A stretch of 64,000 nt of DNA from Xylanimicrobium pachnodae JCM 13526 = NBRC 107786 (GCA_001592145.1 BCWJ01000004.1:124001-188000), one strand, 5' to 3'; positions 1-9,688 are shown, counted from the stretch's first letter. Notes: generated by a model from the letters alone, not told the origin. Translations and numbers: made by a program.

Positions 1-1
1 G

Positions 2-688
2 CTGACGTTCGGCCCACAGGGCCTGACCTTCGAGGCGCAGGAGGCCATCGGCGGCACGCTGTCGATCGTCGCGGTCGGGCTCATCACCTGGATGATCTTC
101 TGGATGGGCAAGACGGCCCGGTTCCTCAAGGCGAACCTGCACTCCAAGCTCGACCACGCCGTCGAGGGCGGCCGTTGGGCGGTGGCCACCATGGCGCTGC
201 TCGCCGTCGGCCGCGAAGGCCTGGAGACCGCGCTGTTCCTCTGGGCCGGTGCCAGCACCACCGGGGCGTCGACGCGGCCGCTGCTCGGCGCCGTGCTGGG
301 CCTCGCCGTCGCCGTGCTGCTCGGCTGGCTCGTGTACCGCGGGGCGCTGCGCCTCAACCTGCGCGTCTTCTTCCGCTGGACCGGGCTCGGGCTCATCGTC
401 ATCGCCGCGGGCGTGCTCGCCTACGGCGTCCACGACCTCCAGGAGGCCGGGATCCTGCCCGGACTGAACTCGCTCGCGTTCGACGTGTCCGCGCAGATCC
501 CGCCGTCCTCCTGGTACGGCACCCTGCTCAAGGGCTTCCTGAACTTCTCCCCCGCCACCACCTGGCTCCAGGCCGTCGCCTGGGTGCTGTACGCGGTGCC
601 CACGCTCGCCCTGTTCATCCGCACCGCGTTCGGCGGGTCCCCGGCCCCGCGCCCCACCTCCGCCGTTCCCGCCGCCGCCCACTCCTGA
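2..688 (+). CDS. efeU: FTR1/EfeU ferrous/ferric iron permease, 5' truncated
   Basis: C-terminal part of the membrane permease of the EfeUOB iron-uptake system; the gene enters from the left edge, open in frame from base 2, so its start is outside the window. The visible segment has several hydrophobic helices and the REGLE motif (GREGLETALF), which in FTR1/EfeU proteins supplies the acidic residues of the iron-translocation path. The protein ends in a short Pro/Ala-rich tail. efeO begins 11 bases downstream and efeB follows, giving the standard efeUOB order. Family knowledge: it moves iron across the cytoplasmic membrane after processing by EfeO/EfeB. Confidence 0.93.
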   Translation: MTFGPQGLTFEAQEAIGGTLSIVAVGLITWMIFWMGKTARFLKANLHSKLDHAVEGGRWAVATMALLAVGREGLETALFLWAGASTTGASTRPLLGAVLGLAVAVLLGWLVYRGALRLNLRVFFRWTGLGLIVIAAGVLAYGVHDLQEAGILPGLNSLAFDVSAQIPPSSWYGTLLKGFLNFSPATTWLQAVAWVLYAVPTLALFIRTAFGGSPAPRPTSAVPAAAHS

Positions 689-699
689 AAAAGGTCACC

Positions 700-1917
700 G
701 TGCTCCGTCAGCTTCCCCGCCTCCGCCCGGCGCTGTTCACGCTCCCCCTGCTCGGCACGGCACTCGTCGCCACCGCCTGCACCCCGAACTCCGCGGCGAC
801 ACCGGACGGCACGGGCACGGGCCCGGCGGCCGTCACGGTCACCAGCACCGCCGACGCCTGCACGCTCTCGACCACCCAGGTGCCGTCGGGCAGCGTCGTC
901 TTCACCGTGACCAACGACGGCGACGACGTGACCGAGTTCTACCTGCTCGCCTCGGACGGCCTGCGCATCGTCAGCGAGGTCGAGAACATCGGCCCCGGCC
1001 TGACCCGCGACCTCGTGGTGAGCGCCAAGCCCGGCGACTACCTCACGGCGTGCAAGCCCGGCATGATGGGCGACGGCATCCGCGCCCCGTTCACCGTCAC
1101 CGACTCGGGCGCCGACGTCGGCCCCACCGGAGCGCTGGCCGACCAGATCGCGGCGGCGACGGCGTCGTACCTGGCCTACGTCAAGGACCAGACCGACCAG
1201 CTCCTGGCCGGGACGCAGGACTTCGTCACCGCGGTCAAGGCCGGTGACGACGACGCCGCCCGCGCCCTGTACGCCCCCACCCGCGCGCACTGGGAGCGCA
1301 TCGAGACCGTCGCCGAGTCGTTCGGCGACCTGGACCCGTCCATGGACGCGCGCGAGGCGGACCTCGAGCCGGGCCAGGAGTGGACCGGCTGGCACCTCCT
1401 GGAGAAGGACCTGTGGCCCCCGGCCGCGGCCGACAACGGCGGCACCGCCTACGTGCCCCTGACCGACGCGCAGCGTGCCGAGTACGCCGACAAGCTGCTC
1501 GCCGACACCCAGACCCTGCACGAGCGCGTCCACGCCGACGACTTCCCCGACGTCATCGACGCCGCCGCCATCGGCAACGGCGCCAAGGGCCTGCTCGACG
1601 AGGTCGCCACCGGCAAGGTCACGGGCGAGGAGGAGATCTGGTCGCACACCGACCTGTGGGACTTCCAGGCCAACGTCGACGGCGCGAAGGTCGCGTTCGA
1701 GGGGCTGCGGGACGCCGTCGGCACCAAGGACCCGGACCTGGTCACGACGCTCGACGCCCGGTTCACCGACCTGCAGGCCCTGCTCGACCAGCACCGCGAC
1801 GGTGACGGGTTCGTGCTCTACACCGCGCTCGACGAGGACCAGGTCAAGGCGCTCGCGGCCGCGGTCGACGCCCTGGGCGAACCGCTGAGCCGACTGACCT
1901 CCGCGGTCGTCCTATGA
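700..1917 (+). CDS. efeO: EfeO iron-binding lipoprotein (cupredoxin + M75/imelysin domains)
   Basis: About 405 residues from a GTG start preceded by an AAAGG ribosome-binding site; the open frame runs further upstream, but that part overlaps efeU and has no signal peptide. The N-terminus is a lipoprotein signal with lipobox-like ATAC, so the protein should be anchored on the outer face of the membrane. A cupredoxin-like domain (DACTLSTTQVPSG to APFTVT) is followed by an M75/imelysin helical domain carrying the HxxE-type motif HLLE in GWHLLEKDLW. It is thought to bind iron and present it to EfeU. Its stop overlaps the efeB start (ATGA). Confidence 0.93.
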   Translation: MLRQLPRLRPALFTLPLLGTALVATACTPNSAATPDGTGTGPAAVTVTSTADACTLSTTQVPSGSVVFTVTNDGDDVTEFYLLASDGLRIVSEVENIGPGLTRDLVVSAKPGDYLTACKPGMMGDGIRAPFTVTDSGADVGPTGALADQIAAATASYLAYVKDQTDQLLAGTQDFVTAVKAGDDDAARALYAPTRAHWERIETVAESFGDLDPSMDAREADLEPGQEWTGWHLLEKDLWPPAAADNGGTAYVPLTDAQRAEYADKLLADTQTLHERVHADDFPDVIDAAAIGNGAKGLLDEVATGKVTGEEEIWSHTDLWDFQANVDGAKVAFEGLRDAVGTKDPDLVTTLDARFTDLQALLDQHRDGDGFVLYTALDEDQVKALAAAVDALGEPLSRLTSAVVL

Positions 1918-3224
1918 CCGAGCCCACCCCCCAGACCGCCCCGCCCGCCGAGACCCCGCAGCACACCGGCGTCACCCGGCGCTCCCTGCTGGGCTTCGGC
2001 GGCGCGGGGCTCGCCGCCCTCGCCGCCGGGTTCGCGGGCGGCTGGGGCACGGCGCAGGCGGTCCCGGCGGCCTCGGCCTCGACGGGCTCGACCACCGGGG
2101 TGGTCCCTTTCGCGGGCGCACACCAGGCAGGCATCACCACCACGGCTCAGGACCACCTGCACTTCGCGGCGTTCGACCTGACCACCACGTCGCGCGACGC
2201 GCTCGTCGACCTGCTCCGGGCGTGGAGCGCCGCCGCGGAACGGATGACGCAGGGTCTGCCCGCAGGCACGCTCGGCCCGGTGAGCGGCCCGTACGAGGCG
2301 CCACCGGACGACACGGGCGAGGCGCAGGACCTCGGGGCGGCGAACCTCACCCTGACGTTCGGGTTCGGGCCCTCCCTGTTCGACGACCGGTTCGGGCTCG
2401 CCGCGCGCCGCCCGGCCCTGCTGACCGAGCTGCCGCACTTCCCCGGCGACACCCTGGACCCCGCGCGCAGCGGCGGCGACCTCGTCGTGCAGGCCTGCGC
2501 CGACGACCCGCAGGTGGCCGTGCACGCCGTGCGCAACCTGGCCCGGATCGCGTTCGGCACCGCTCAGGTGCGCTGGACGCAGCTCGGGTACGGCCGCACG
2601 GCACGCACCTCCGCCCAGCAGTCCACGCCGCGCAACCTGTTCGGCTTCAAGGACGGCACGGCCAACATCGTCGCGCAGGAGACCGACGACCTCGCCGAGC
2701 ACGTGTGGGTGGGTGCGGGCGACGACGCGACCGCGGACTGGCTGGCGGGCGGCACCTACCTGGTGGCCCGCCGCATCCGCATGATGATCGAGACCTGGGA
2801 CCGCTCCTCGCTCCGGGAGCAGGAGGGCATCATCGGCCGCACCAAGGGCACGGGTGCGCCGCTCTCGGGCGGCGAGGAGAGCACCGACCCGGACTTCGCG
2901 CGCGCCGGGCGCGGCGGCGTCCCGCTCATCGACCCGGCGTCGCACGTGGCCATGGCTCACCCCAGCCGGAACGGCGGGGTGCGGATGCTGCGCCGCGGCT
3001 ACAACTACACGGACGGCTCGGACGGCCTGGGCCACCTGGACGCGGGCCTGTTCTTCCTCGCGTTCGTGCGCGACCCGGCCACGCAGTACATCCCCATGCA
3101 GACGGCGATGGCCAAGAACGACCTGCTCGTCGAGTACCTGAGGCACACCGGGTCGAGCCTGTGGGCGGTGCCCCCGGGCGTCGCGGCGGGCGACTGGGTG
3201 GGCCGCCCCCTCTTCGAGGCCTGA
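1914..3224 (+). CDS. efeB: EfeB, Tat-exported DyP-type haem peroxidase
   Basis: 436-residue deferrochelatase/dye-decolourising peroxidase. A twin-arginine signal (TRRSLLGFGG, residues 21-30) followed by an Ala/Gly-rich hydrophobic stretch predicts folded, haem-loaded export. The DyP hallmarks are visible: GFKDGTAN contains the catalytic Asp of the GxxDG motif, the His of HVAMAHPSR is in the region of the proximal haem ligand, and FVRDPATQY is the conserved C-terminal Arg region. In EfeUOB systems the protein oxidises ferrous iron or acts on haem at the cell surface. It starts inside the efeO stop codon, so it is translationally coupled. Only four bases separate its stop from that of the convergent gene. 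Confidence 0.95.
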   Translation: MTEPTPQTAPPAETPQHTGVTRRSLLGFGGAGLAALAAGFAGGWGTAQAVPAASASTGSTTGVVPFAGAHQAGITTTAQDHLHFAAFDLTTTSRDALVDLLRAWSAAAERMTQGLPAGTLGPVSGPYEAPPDDTGEAQDLGAANLTLTFGFGPSLFDDRFGLAARRPALLTELPHFPGDTLDPARSGGDLVVQACADDPQVAVHAVRNLARIAFGTAQVRWTQLGYGRTARTSAQQSTPRNLFGFKDGTANIVAQETDDLAEHVWVGAGDDATADWLAGGTYLVARRIRMMIETWDRSSLREQEGIIGRTKGTGAPLSGGEESTDPDFARAGRGGVPLIDPASHVAMAHPSRNGGVRMLRRGYNYTDGSDGLGHLDAGLFFLAFVRDPATQYIPMQTAMAKNDLLVEYLRHTGSSLWAVPPGVAAGDWVGRPLFEA

Positions 3225-3228
3225 CCCG

Positions 3229-3693
3229 TCAGACCGACGCCACCACCACGACCTCGCCGCCCTCGATCGCGAGCCGCGTCACGTCCAGCCCGGGCAGCGC
3301 GGGCGAGAGCAGCGCCTCGACGTCGGCGGTGATGACGCCGTCCGGCCCGATGGTCACGGCGTCGGGAGGCAGCCCCTTGCCGCGCAGCGCGGCCTGGAGC
3401 GGCCCGGTGAGCACCCCCAGCAGGCGGCTCGCGGGCAGCCCGGACGCGTTGACCTCGACCCCCAGGGTGGCGGTCGGGGCCTCGAACCGGAGCACGCGCA
3501 CGTCGGCGCGCACCACGGGAGCCAGGCGCGCGGCGAGCTTGAGCGCACCGGGCAGGTCGCCCAGCCGGCGCAGGTCGGCGCTCACGCGGATCGTGTCGCC
3601 CTCGGCCGTGACCGACGTGATGACGGGGGGCAGCGCGGCGCCACCCATCGCGGCGAGCGCGACGGCCTCGGCGGGGGTCAGGCGGATCAGCAT
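3229..3693 (-). CDS. conserved hypothetical protein (154 aa)
   Basis: I do not recognise this protein with confidence. It has no signal peptide or transmembrane helix. Alternating hydrophobic strands (ITSVTAEGDTIRVSADL, VRVLRFEAPTATLGVEVNASG, VTIGPDGVITADVEALL) suggest a beta-rich fold, faintly like the lipid-binding LmeA/DUF2993 group, but this is only an impression. It starts 9 bases after the lpdA-like gene and is probably co-transcribed with it. It ends head-to-head against efeB with four bases between stops. ATG start. Confidence 0.6.
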   Translation of the reverse strand: MLIRLTPAEAVALAAMGGAALPPVITSVTAEGDTIRVSADLRRLGDLPGALKLAARLAPVVRADVRVLRFEAPTATLGVEVNASGLPASRLLGVLTGPLQAALRGKGLPPDAVTIGPDGVITADVEALLSPALPGLDVTRLAIEGGEVVVVASV

Positions 3694-3702
3694 CGATCGA
3701 CC

Positions 3703-5145
3703 CTACGCCCGCGGCTCGCCGGCACCGTGCAGCGTCCGGGCAGCCTCCGCGATCGAACCGGACAGCGACGGGTACACGGTGAACGCGCCCGCGACGTCGT
3801 CGACCGTGAGGCGGTGCGCGACGGCGAGCGTGATCGGGAAGATCATCTCGGAGGCGCGCTGCGCGACGACCACGCCGCCGAGCACCACCCCGGCCTCGGG
3901 GTGCGCGAACAGCTTCACGAACCCGTCGCGCATGCCGAGCATCTTGGCACGCGGGTTGCGGGCCAGCGGGATGGTGGTGGTCACGTAGCGGGCGCCCCGC
4001 TCCCGCAGGCGCTTCTCGCTGGCGCCCACGGTCGCGATCTCGGGGGCCGTGAAGATGTTCGCGGCCACGTGGTCGAGCCGCAGCGGCTCCACCGCGTCAC
4101 CCAGGGCGTGCGCCATCGCGATGCGCCCCTGCTGCGCGGCGACGGACGCGAGCGGCAGCACGCCCGTGCAGTCCCCGGCGGCGTACACGCCGCGCACCGA
4201 GGTGCGCGACACCTTGTCCACGACGACGTGGCCCGACCCGCTCAGCGTGACGCCCGCCTCCGCGAGGCCGATGCCCGAGGTGGCGGGCACCGCACCCACG
4301 GCGACGAGCACGTGCGAGCCCTCGACCACGCGCCCGTCCTCCAGGTGCACGGCCACACCGGTCGCGGTGCGCTCCGCACCCGCGGCCCGGGACCGCGAGA
4401 GCACCTCCATGCCGTGCGACCGGAACACGCCCTCGAGCAGGGCGGCGGCGTCCTCGTCCTCGCCCGGCAGCACCCGGTCGCGCGAGGACACGAGCACGAC
4501 GTCGCTGCCCAGCGCCCGGTACGCCCCCGCGAACTCCGCGCCCGTGACGCCCGAGCCGACCACGATGAGCCGCTGCGGGAGCTCGTCCAGGTGGTAGAGC
4601 TGCGTCCACGTGAGGATCCGCTCGCCGTCGGGCACCGCCGTCGGGAGCACCCGAGGCGTGGCGCCCACGGAGACCAGGATCGTGTCGGCGTCGTACGCCG
4701 TCTCCCCGGTCTCGCCGCCGACGACGACGCGGCCGGGCCCGTCGAGCCGGCCCTCCCCCGTGACGACGACGATGCCCTCGCGTTCGAGCCGCGCCCGGAT
4801 GTCCGCCGACTGCGCGTCCGCGAGCGCCCGCACCCGCGCGTTGACCGCGGTGAGGTCCACGCGGTGCCCGGCACCGCCGTCGCGGATGCCCAGGGCGGGT
4901 GCGGTCTCGGCGAGCGTGAGCCACTCGGCGGTGGCGATGAGGGTCTTGGAGGGGACGACGTCCGTGAGCACGGCCGCACCGCCGACGCCCTGGCGCTCGA
5001 TGACGGTGACCTGCGCCCCGAGCCGGCGGGCCACGAGGGCGGCCTCGTAGCCACCCGGGCCGCCGCCGAGGATCACGACGCGAGCGTCACCTGCGGTTTG
5101 CGGGGAGGACGGTTCTGCTGCCACGCCCGACATTGTCTCAGCCAC
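3703..5145 (-). CDS. LpdA-type NAD(P)H-quinone reductase lacking the redox-active disulfide
   Basis: 480-residue FAD/NAD(P)-dependent oxidoreductase of the pyridine nucleotide-disulfide family. FAD-binding GGGPGGYEAA lies near residue 27; a second dinucleotide fold starts at VVGSGVTGAEF; the FAD C-box is VYAAGDCTG; the C-terminal dimerisation region contains VYPSLSGSI. It resembles mycobacterial LpdA (Rv3303c), a quinone reductase unable to act as lipoamide dehydrogenase. At the active-site position the CxxxxC pair is gone (GGAAVLTDVVPSK): the Cys positions are Ala and Val. Start is GTG 5145; ATG 5133 is an alternative. Divergent from punA with 17 bases between starts. Confidence 0.88.
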   Translation of the reverse strand: MAETMSGVAAEPSSPQTAGDARVVILGGGPGGYEAALVARRLGAQVTVIERQGVGGAAVLTDVVPSKTLIATAEWLTLAETAPALGIRDGGAGHRVDLTAVNARVRALADAQSADIRARLEREGIVVVTGEGRLDGPGRVVVGGETGETAYDADTILVSVGATPRVLPTAVPDGERILTWTQLYHLDELPQRLIVVGSGVTGAEFAGAYRALGSDVVLVSSRDRVLPGEDEDAAALLEGVFRSHGMEVLSRSRAAGAERTATGVAVHLEDGRVVEGSHVLVAVGAVPATSGIGLAEAGVTLSGSGHVVVDKVSRTSVRGVYAAGDCTGVLPLASVAAQQGRIAMAHALGDAVEPLRLDHVAANIFTAPEIATVGASEKRLRERGARYVTTTIPLARNPRAKMLGMRDGFVKLFAHPEAGVVLGGVVVAQRASEMIFPITLAVAHRLTVDDVAGAFTVYPSLSGSIAEAARTLHGAGEPRA

Positions 5146-5150
5146 TGGAC

Positions 5151-5156
5151 TAGCCT
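5151..5156 (+). promoter_or_regulatory. -10 box of a probable leaderless punA transcript
   Basis: TAGCCT lies seven bases before the punA ATG and no Shine-Dalgarno sequence precedes the start. This TANNNT-to-ATG spacing is typical of leaderless actinobacterial mRNAs, in which the A of ATG is the transcription start. Inference from spacing only. Confidence 0.45.
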
Positions 5157-5162
5157 CGAACC

Positions 5163-6014
5163 ATGACCAGCAACGCCGCCCCCGTGCCGGACCTCGACGA
5201 CCCGGCGACCGACCCGTTCGACGTCGCCCGCGCGGCGGCCGACCACATCGCCCGTGAGACCGGGGTGCCGGGTCACGACATCGCCCTGGTGCTCGGTTCC
5301 GGGTGGGGTGGCGCGGCCGAGCTGCTGGGTGAGGTCGTCGCGGAGATCCCGTCGCACGAGATCCCCGGTTTCGCGAAGCCGTCGGTCGCCGGGCACGTGG
5401 GCACCACGCGGTCGATCCGCGTGGACCGCCCGGACGGGTCGTCCCGGCACGTGCTGGTGCTCGGTTCGCGCACCCACCTCTACGAGGGGCGCGGGGTGCG
5501 GCGCGTGGCGCACGGGGTGCGCACGGCGGCGGCCACCGGGGCGTCCACGGTGGTGCTGACCAACGGCTGCGGGGGCCTGCACATGTCGTGGCGTCCCGGT
5601 CAGGTGGTGCTGCTGCGCGACCACATCAACCTCACGGCGACGTCCCCGCTGGAGGGCGCGACGTTCGTGGACCTCACGGACCTGTACTCCTCGCGCCTGC
5701 GCCGGCTCGCCCGCACCGTGGACGCGTCCCTGCCCGATGGGGTGTACGCGCAGTTCCCCGGGCCGCACTACGAGACCCCGGCCGAGGTTCGGGCTGCCGG
5801 GATCATGGGCGCCGACCTGGTGGGGATGTCGACGACGCTGGAGGCCATCGCGGCCCGGCACTGCGGCCTGGAGGTGCTGGGGATGTCCCTGGTGACCAAC
5901 CTGGCCGCGGGGGTGAGCCCGCAACCGCTGTCACACCAGGAGGTGCTGGAGGCGGGGGCCGCGGCCGCGCCCGTCATCAGCGACCTGCTCGCCCGCATCG
6001 TGAAGCTCATCTGA
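5163..6014 (+). CDS. punA: purine-nucleoside phosphorylase
   Basis: 283-residue trimeric-type PNP of the PNP/MTAP superfamily. It cleaves purine (deoxy)nucleosides with phosphate to base plus (deoxy)ribose 1-phosphate. Recognisable blocks are the phosphate loop LVLGSGWGG, the family EIPGFAKPSVAGHVG, TNGCGGLHMSWRPG, the substrate block PHYETPAEVRA, and GADLVGMSTTLEAIAARH with the Met/Glu of the ribose/base site. The VTNLAAG Asn fits 6-oxopurine specificity. The next gene, a phosphosugar mutase, starts 12 bases downstream and can convert its sugar 1-phosphate product. Across the convergent junction lie deoC and add. Confidence 0.93.
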   Translation: MTSNAAPVPDLDDPATDPFDVARAAADHIARETGVPGHDIALVLGSGWGGAAELLGEVVAEIPSHEIPGFAKPSVAGHVGTTRSIRVDRPDGSSRHVLVLGSRTHLYEGRGVRRVAHGVRTAAATGASTVVLTNGCGGLHMSWRPGQVVLLRDHINLTATSPLEGATFVDLTDLYSSRLRRLARTVDASLPDGVYAQFPGPHYETPAEVRAAGIMGADLVGMSTTLEAIAARHCGLEVLGMSLVTNLAAGVSPQPLSHQEVLEAGAAAAPVISDLLARIVKLI

Positions 6015-6026
6015 ACGGACCCCGCG

Positions 6027-7856
6027 ATGACTGCCCCGGAGCTGAACCCTGCCGAGACGACCCCCGCCGAGACGACCCCCGCCGAGATGACTCCCGCAGC
6101 GCTGGACGCGCTGCTCGCCGCTGCTCACGCCTGGGAGCGCGACGACGTCGACGACGACGACCGAGCGGAGCTGCGTGACCTCACGGACCGCGCCCGCCAG
6201 GACGTGCCGGGGGCCGTGGCGGCCCGGGCGGAGCTGGCGGACCGGTTCGCCGCGCACCTGGAGTTCGGCACGGCCGGGCTGCGCGGCGCGATGGCCGCCG
6301 GGCCCAACCGCATGAACCGCGCCGTCGTCATCGGCGCCGCGTCCGGGCTGGGCGCCTACCTCGCCTCCGTGCTGGGCGAACGCACGCCCCGCGTCGTCGT
6401 CGGGTTCGACGCCCGGTACCGGTCTGCGGACTTCGCGCGCGACACCGCCGCGGTGCTCACGGCCCAGGGCGCCGAGGTGATGGTCATGCCGTCCGCGCTG
6501 CCCACCCCGGTGCTGTCCTTCGCGGTGCGGCACCTGGACGCCGACGCCGGGGTCATGGTGACCGCCTCGCACAACCCGGCCGCGGACAACGGCTACAAGG
6601 TGTACCTGGGCGGGCGGGTGGTCGCGGACGCGGGGCAGGGCGCCCAGATCGTGCCGCCGTACGACGCGCTCATCGCCGAGCGGATCGCGGCCGTGGGCCC
6701 CGCAGCGCAGGTCCCGCGTGCGGAGTCGGGCTGGACGGTGCTGGGTGACCGCATCGTCGACCACTACGTCACGGCCGCCCTCACGCTGCGCGACGACGCC
6801 CCGCGCGACCTGCGCATCGTGACGACGTCGCTGCACGGGGTGGGCGGGCAGGTGCTCGCGCGCGTGCTCGCCGAGGCCGGTTTCACGCAGGTGACACCGG
6901 TGGCCGAGCAGGTGGAGCCCGACCCGGACTTCCCCACCGTCTCGTTCCCGAACCCGGAGGAGACCGGGGCGATCGACCTGGCGCTCGCCGTCGCCCGGGA
7001 CACGGGCGCCGACGTCGTCATCGCGAACGACCCGGACGCCGACCGGTGCGCCGTGGCCGTCTACGACCCACGCGACGACGCCGGCCGGGACTCCGGTCCG
7101 GCCGCCGCACGCGGCTGGCGCATGCTGCACGGCGACGAGGTGGGCGCGCTGCTCGGCGAGGACATCGCGTCCCGCGTCGCCGGGGCCGTCGCCCCGGGCC
7201 AGGACCGTCCCGTGCTGGCCAACAGCATCGTCTCCTCCCGGCTGCTGGCCGCCATCGCCACCCACCACGACCTGGCGCACGCCACGACGCTGACGGGCTT
7301 CAAGTGGATCGCCCGCACCCCCGGCCTGGTGTTCGGGTACGAGGAGGCGCTGGGGTACTGCGTGGACCCGGGGCGGGTGCGCGACAAGGACGGCATCTCG
7401 GCCGCCCTGCTGGTCGCCCAGCTCGCGAACCGCCTCAAGGCCCGCGGCCGCACCCTGCTCGACGTGCTGGACGACCTGGCCCGCACGCACGGCCTCTACC
7501 TGACCGACCAGCTCTCCGTGCGGTTCGAGGACCTGTCCGGCATCCCGGCCGCGATGGCACGGCTGCGCGGGCAGGCGCCGGACACGCTCGCGGAGTCGGA
7601 GGTCGTGGACGTGCTGGACCTGTCCGAGGGTGCGGACGGACTGCCCCCCACCGACGGCGTGCAGCTCCTCACGCAGGACGGGTCCCGGGTGATCGTCCGG
7701 CCTTCCGGCACCGAGCCCAAGGTCAAGTGCTACCTCGAGGTGGTGCGCGACGTCCCGGCCGACGCCGGCTTCGACGTCGTCGGCGCGGCCCGCGTGGAGG
7801 CGCGGGCCGCGCTGGCGGCGCTCAAGCAGGACATCGCCGCGGCGCTGGGACTGTAG
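6027..7856 (+). CDS. phosphohexomutase-family phosphosugar mutase (phosphomannomutase/phosphopentomutase-like)
   Basis: 609-residue alpha-D-phosphohexomutase. The phosphoserine loop is VTASHNPAADNGYKVY with Ser near residue 181; metal-binding NDPDADRC, sugar-binding GYEEALGY and the C-terminal phosphate loop RPSGTEPKVK are all present, so it should be active. Position after punA, as with mycobacterial PmmB, makes ribose/deoxyribose 1-phosphate to 5-phosphate conversion likely, but hexose phosphates are possible. The first 20 residues are low-complexity (ETTPAETTPAEMTPA, a 15-bp tandem DNA repeat), and ATG 6087 directly after them is a credible alternative start. Confidence 0.9.
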   Translation: MTAPELNPAETTPAETTPAEMTPAALDALLAAAHAWERDDVDDDDRAELRDLTDRARQDVPGAVAARAELADRFAAHLEFGTAGLRGAMAAGPNRMNRAVVIGAASGLGAYLASVLGERTPRVVVGFDARYRSADFARDTAAVLTAQGAEVMVMPSALPTPVLSFAVRHLDADAGVMVTASHNPAADNGYKVYLGGRVVADAGQGAQIVPPYDALIAERIAAVGPAAQVPRAESGWTVLGDRIVDHYVTAALTLRDDAPRDLRIVTTSLHGVGGQVLARVLAEAGFTQVTPVAEQVEPDPDFPTVSFPNPEETGAIDLALAVARDTGADVVIANDPDADRCAVAVYDPRDDAGRDSGPAAARGWRMLHGDEVGALLGEDIASRVAGAVAPGQDRPVLANSIVSSRLLAAIATHHDLAHATTLTGFKWIARTPGLVFGYEEALGYCVDPGRVRDKDGISAALLVAQLANRLKARGRTLLDVLDDLARTHGLYLTDQLSVRFEDLSGIPAAMARLRGQAPDTLAESEVVDVLDLSEGADGLPPTDGVQLLTQDGSRVIVRPSGTEPKVKCYLEVVRDVPADAGFDVVGAARVEARAALAALKQDIAAALGL

Positions 7857-7865
7857 GGGCGGCCG

Positions 7866-8579
7866 TCAGTAGTCCGACGACGGGGCGGTCGGGCTCTCCC
7901 CGGCCATCGCGGCCAGCACCGACGCGGCGCCCGACATGCCCAGGCGCGTCGCACCCGCCTCGATCGCGGCGAGCGCGTCGTCCAGGGTGCGCAGGCCCCC
8001 CGACGCCTTGACGCCCAGGCGTCCTGCCACGGTGTCCGCCATGAGCTTGACCGCGCGCACGGTGGCGCCGCCGCTGGAGTGGAAGCCCGTCGACGTCTTG
8101 ACGTAGTCGGCCCCCGCAGCCTCGGCGGCGCGGCACACGGCCACGATCTCGTCGTCGTCGAGCGCGGAGGACTCGATGATCACCTTGAGCAGCCGGTCGC
8201 CCGGCACGGCGGCGCGCACCGCGGCGATGTCGGCTTCGACGGCCTCGAAGTCCGCCGCCTTGGCCGCACCGACGTCGATGACCATGTCGACCTCGTCCGC
8301 GCCGTCGGCCACGGACTGCGCCGCCTCGGCCGCCTTGATCGCCGAGACGTGCTTGCCCGACGGGAAGCCGCACACGGTGGCGACCTTGAGGCGCCCCGCC
8401 GCCGTCGCCACCGCCAGCGGCACGAACGTGGGTGACACGCACACCGCGAAGACGCCCAGGCGGGCGCCCTCCTCGACCAGCGCGACCACGTCGACGTCGG
8501 TGGCCTCCGGCTTGAGGAGCGTGTGATCGATGAACGACGCCAGCTCGGCCGGCGTGGTGGGCACGGGGTGGGTGGTCAC
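7866..8579 (-). CDS. deoC: deoxyribose-phosphate aldolase
   Basis: 237-residue class I aldolase that splits 2-deoxyribose 5-phosphate into glyceraldehyde 3-phosphate and acetaldehyde, the last step of deoxynucleoside catabolism. [22 protein letters not shown], the Schiff-base region [15 protein letters not shown] and the second Lys region [11 protein letters not shown] are all visible. The start ATG overlaps the add stop (four-base overlap), so it is the last gene of the nucleoside series. Its stop faces the mutase stop 9 bases away. Confidence 0.95.
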   Translation of the reverse strand: MTTHPVPTTPAELASFIDHTLLKPEATDVDVVALVEEGARLGVFAVCVSPTFVPLAVATAAGRLKVATVCGFPSGKHVSAIKAAEAAQSVADGADEVDMVIDVGAAKAADFEAVEADIAAVRAAVPGDRLLKVIIESSALDDDEIVAVCRAAEAAGADYVKTSTGFHSSGGATVRAVKLMADTVAGRLGVKASGGLRTLDDALAAIEAGATRLGMSGAASVLAAMAGESPTAPSSDY

Positions 8580-9679
8580 AGGAGCGCTCCCTCGATCTTC
8601 TGGAACCCGGGAACGATGACGTCCTCCACGAGCGCCCGGCGCGCGTCGTGGTGCTGGAACGTGCCCCAGGCGGCGGCGATGGTGACGTCGGCGAGGTCGT
8701 CGATGGTCCAGCCCGCGTGCTGGACCAGCAGGCGCATCTCGTGCGACATCGACGTGCGCGACATCAGCCGGTTGTCGGTGTTGAGCGTGACGGCGAAGTC
8801 CAGCTCCTTGAGCCGGGTGATGGGGTGCTCCGCGATCGTCTTCGCCGCGGTCGCCGACGTCTGGAGGTTCGACACGGGCGCCACCTCCAGGGGGATCTGG
8901 TGGTCGCGCACCCAGTGCGCCAGCCGCCCGAGCGTAGCGGTCTGCGTCTCATCGTCGAACGCGATGTCCTCGATGATGCGCACGCCGTGCCCGATGCGGT
9001 CGGCCTGGCCCAGGTGCACGGCCTGCGCGATCGACGCCGGGCCCGCCGCCTCGCCCGCGTGGATCGTCACGGGGAAGTCGTTGTCGGCCAGGTAGCGCCA
9101 GATGCCGGCGTGCCGGTCCGGCGGGAACCCGTCCTCCGGCCCGGCGATGTCGAAGCCGACCACGCCCCGGTCCCGGTAGGCGACGGCCAGCTCGGCGATC
9201 TCCTGCCACCGGTCCGCGTGGCGCATCGCGGTGACGAGCTGCCCCACGACGATCGTGCGACCCCCCGCCGCGGCCTCGGCCACCCCCGCCTCGATGCCCG
9301 CCTGCACGGCCTCCACGGTCGCCTCCAGGGACAAGCCGCGGGTCAGGTGCTGCTCGGGCGCCCAGCGTTGCTCGGCGTAGACCACGCCGTCGGACGCGAG
9401 ATCGAGCACCGCCTCCTTCGCCACGCGGGCGAGCGCCTCGGGCGTCTGCATCACCGCCAGGGTGTGGTCGAACGTCTCCAGGTAGCGCACCAGCGACCCG
9501 GAGTCGGCCGCCTGCTGGAACCACTGCGCCAGCGACTCGGCGTCGTGCGCGGGAACGTGGTGCCCCACGGCGTCGGCCAGCTCCAGCACCGTCTGCGGGC
9601 GCAGGCCGCCGTCCAGGTGATCGTGGAGCACGACTTTGGGCAGGTCGGGAATCGCTTCAACGAGGGGGTCGTCGCTCAT
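8576..9679 (-). CDS. add: adenosine deaminase
   Basis: 367-residue metal-dependent deaminase converting (deoxy)adenosine to (deoxy)inosine, a PNP substrate. Zinc ligands are visible in LHDHLDGG (His19, His21), TIHAGEA and the late LNTDN Asp; the catalytic Glu is in [11 protein letters not shown] and the catalytic His in GHGVRI. The length is typical. It begins 9 bases after the small acidic gene and overlaps deoC, so the three are surely one transcript. Confidence 0.95.
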   Translation of the reverse strand: MSDDPLVEAIPDLPKVVLHDHLDGGLRPQTVLELADAVGHHVPAHDAESLAQWFQQAADSGSLVRYLETFDHTLAVMQTPEALARVAKEAVLDLASDGVVYAEQRWAPEQHLTRGLSLEATVEAVQAGIEAGVAEAAAGGRTIVVGQLVTAMRHADRWQEIAELAVAYRDRGVVGFDIAGPEDGFPPDRHAGIWRYLADNDFPVTIHAGEAAGPASIAQAVHLGQADRIGHGVRIIEDIAFDDETQTATLGRLAHWVRDHQIPLEVAPVSNLQTSATAAKTIAEHPITRLKELDFAVTLNTDNRLMSRTSMSHEMRLLVQHAGWTIDDLADVTIAAAWGTFQHHDARRALVEDVIVPGFQKIEGALL

Positions 9680-9688
9680 GCGCTCAAC

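Noticed and set aside
1818-3146. 442-codon minus-strand open frame over efeB
   Set aside because: Shadow of efeB, which has a Tat signal and DyP motifs.
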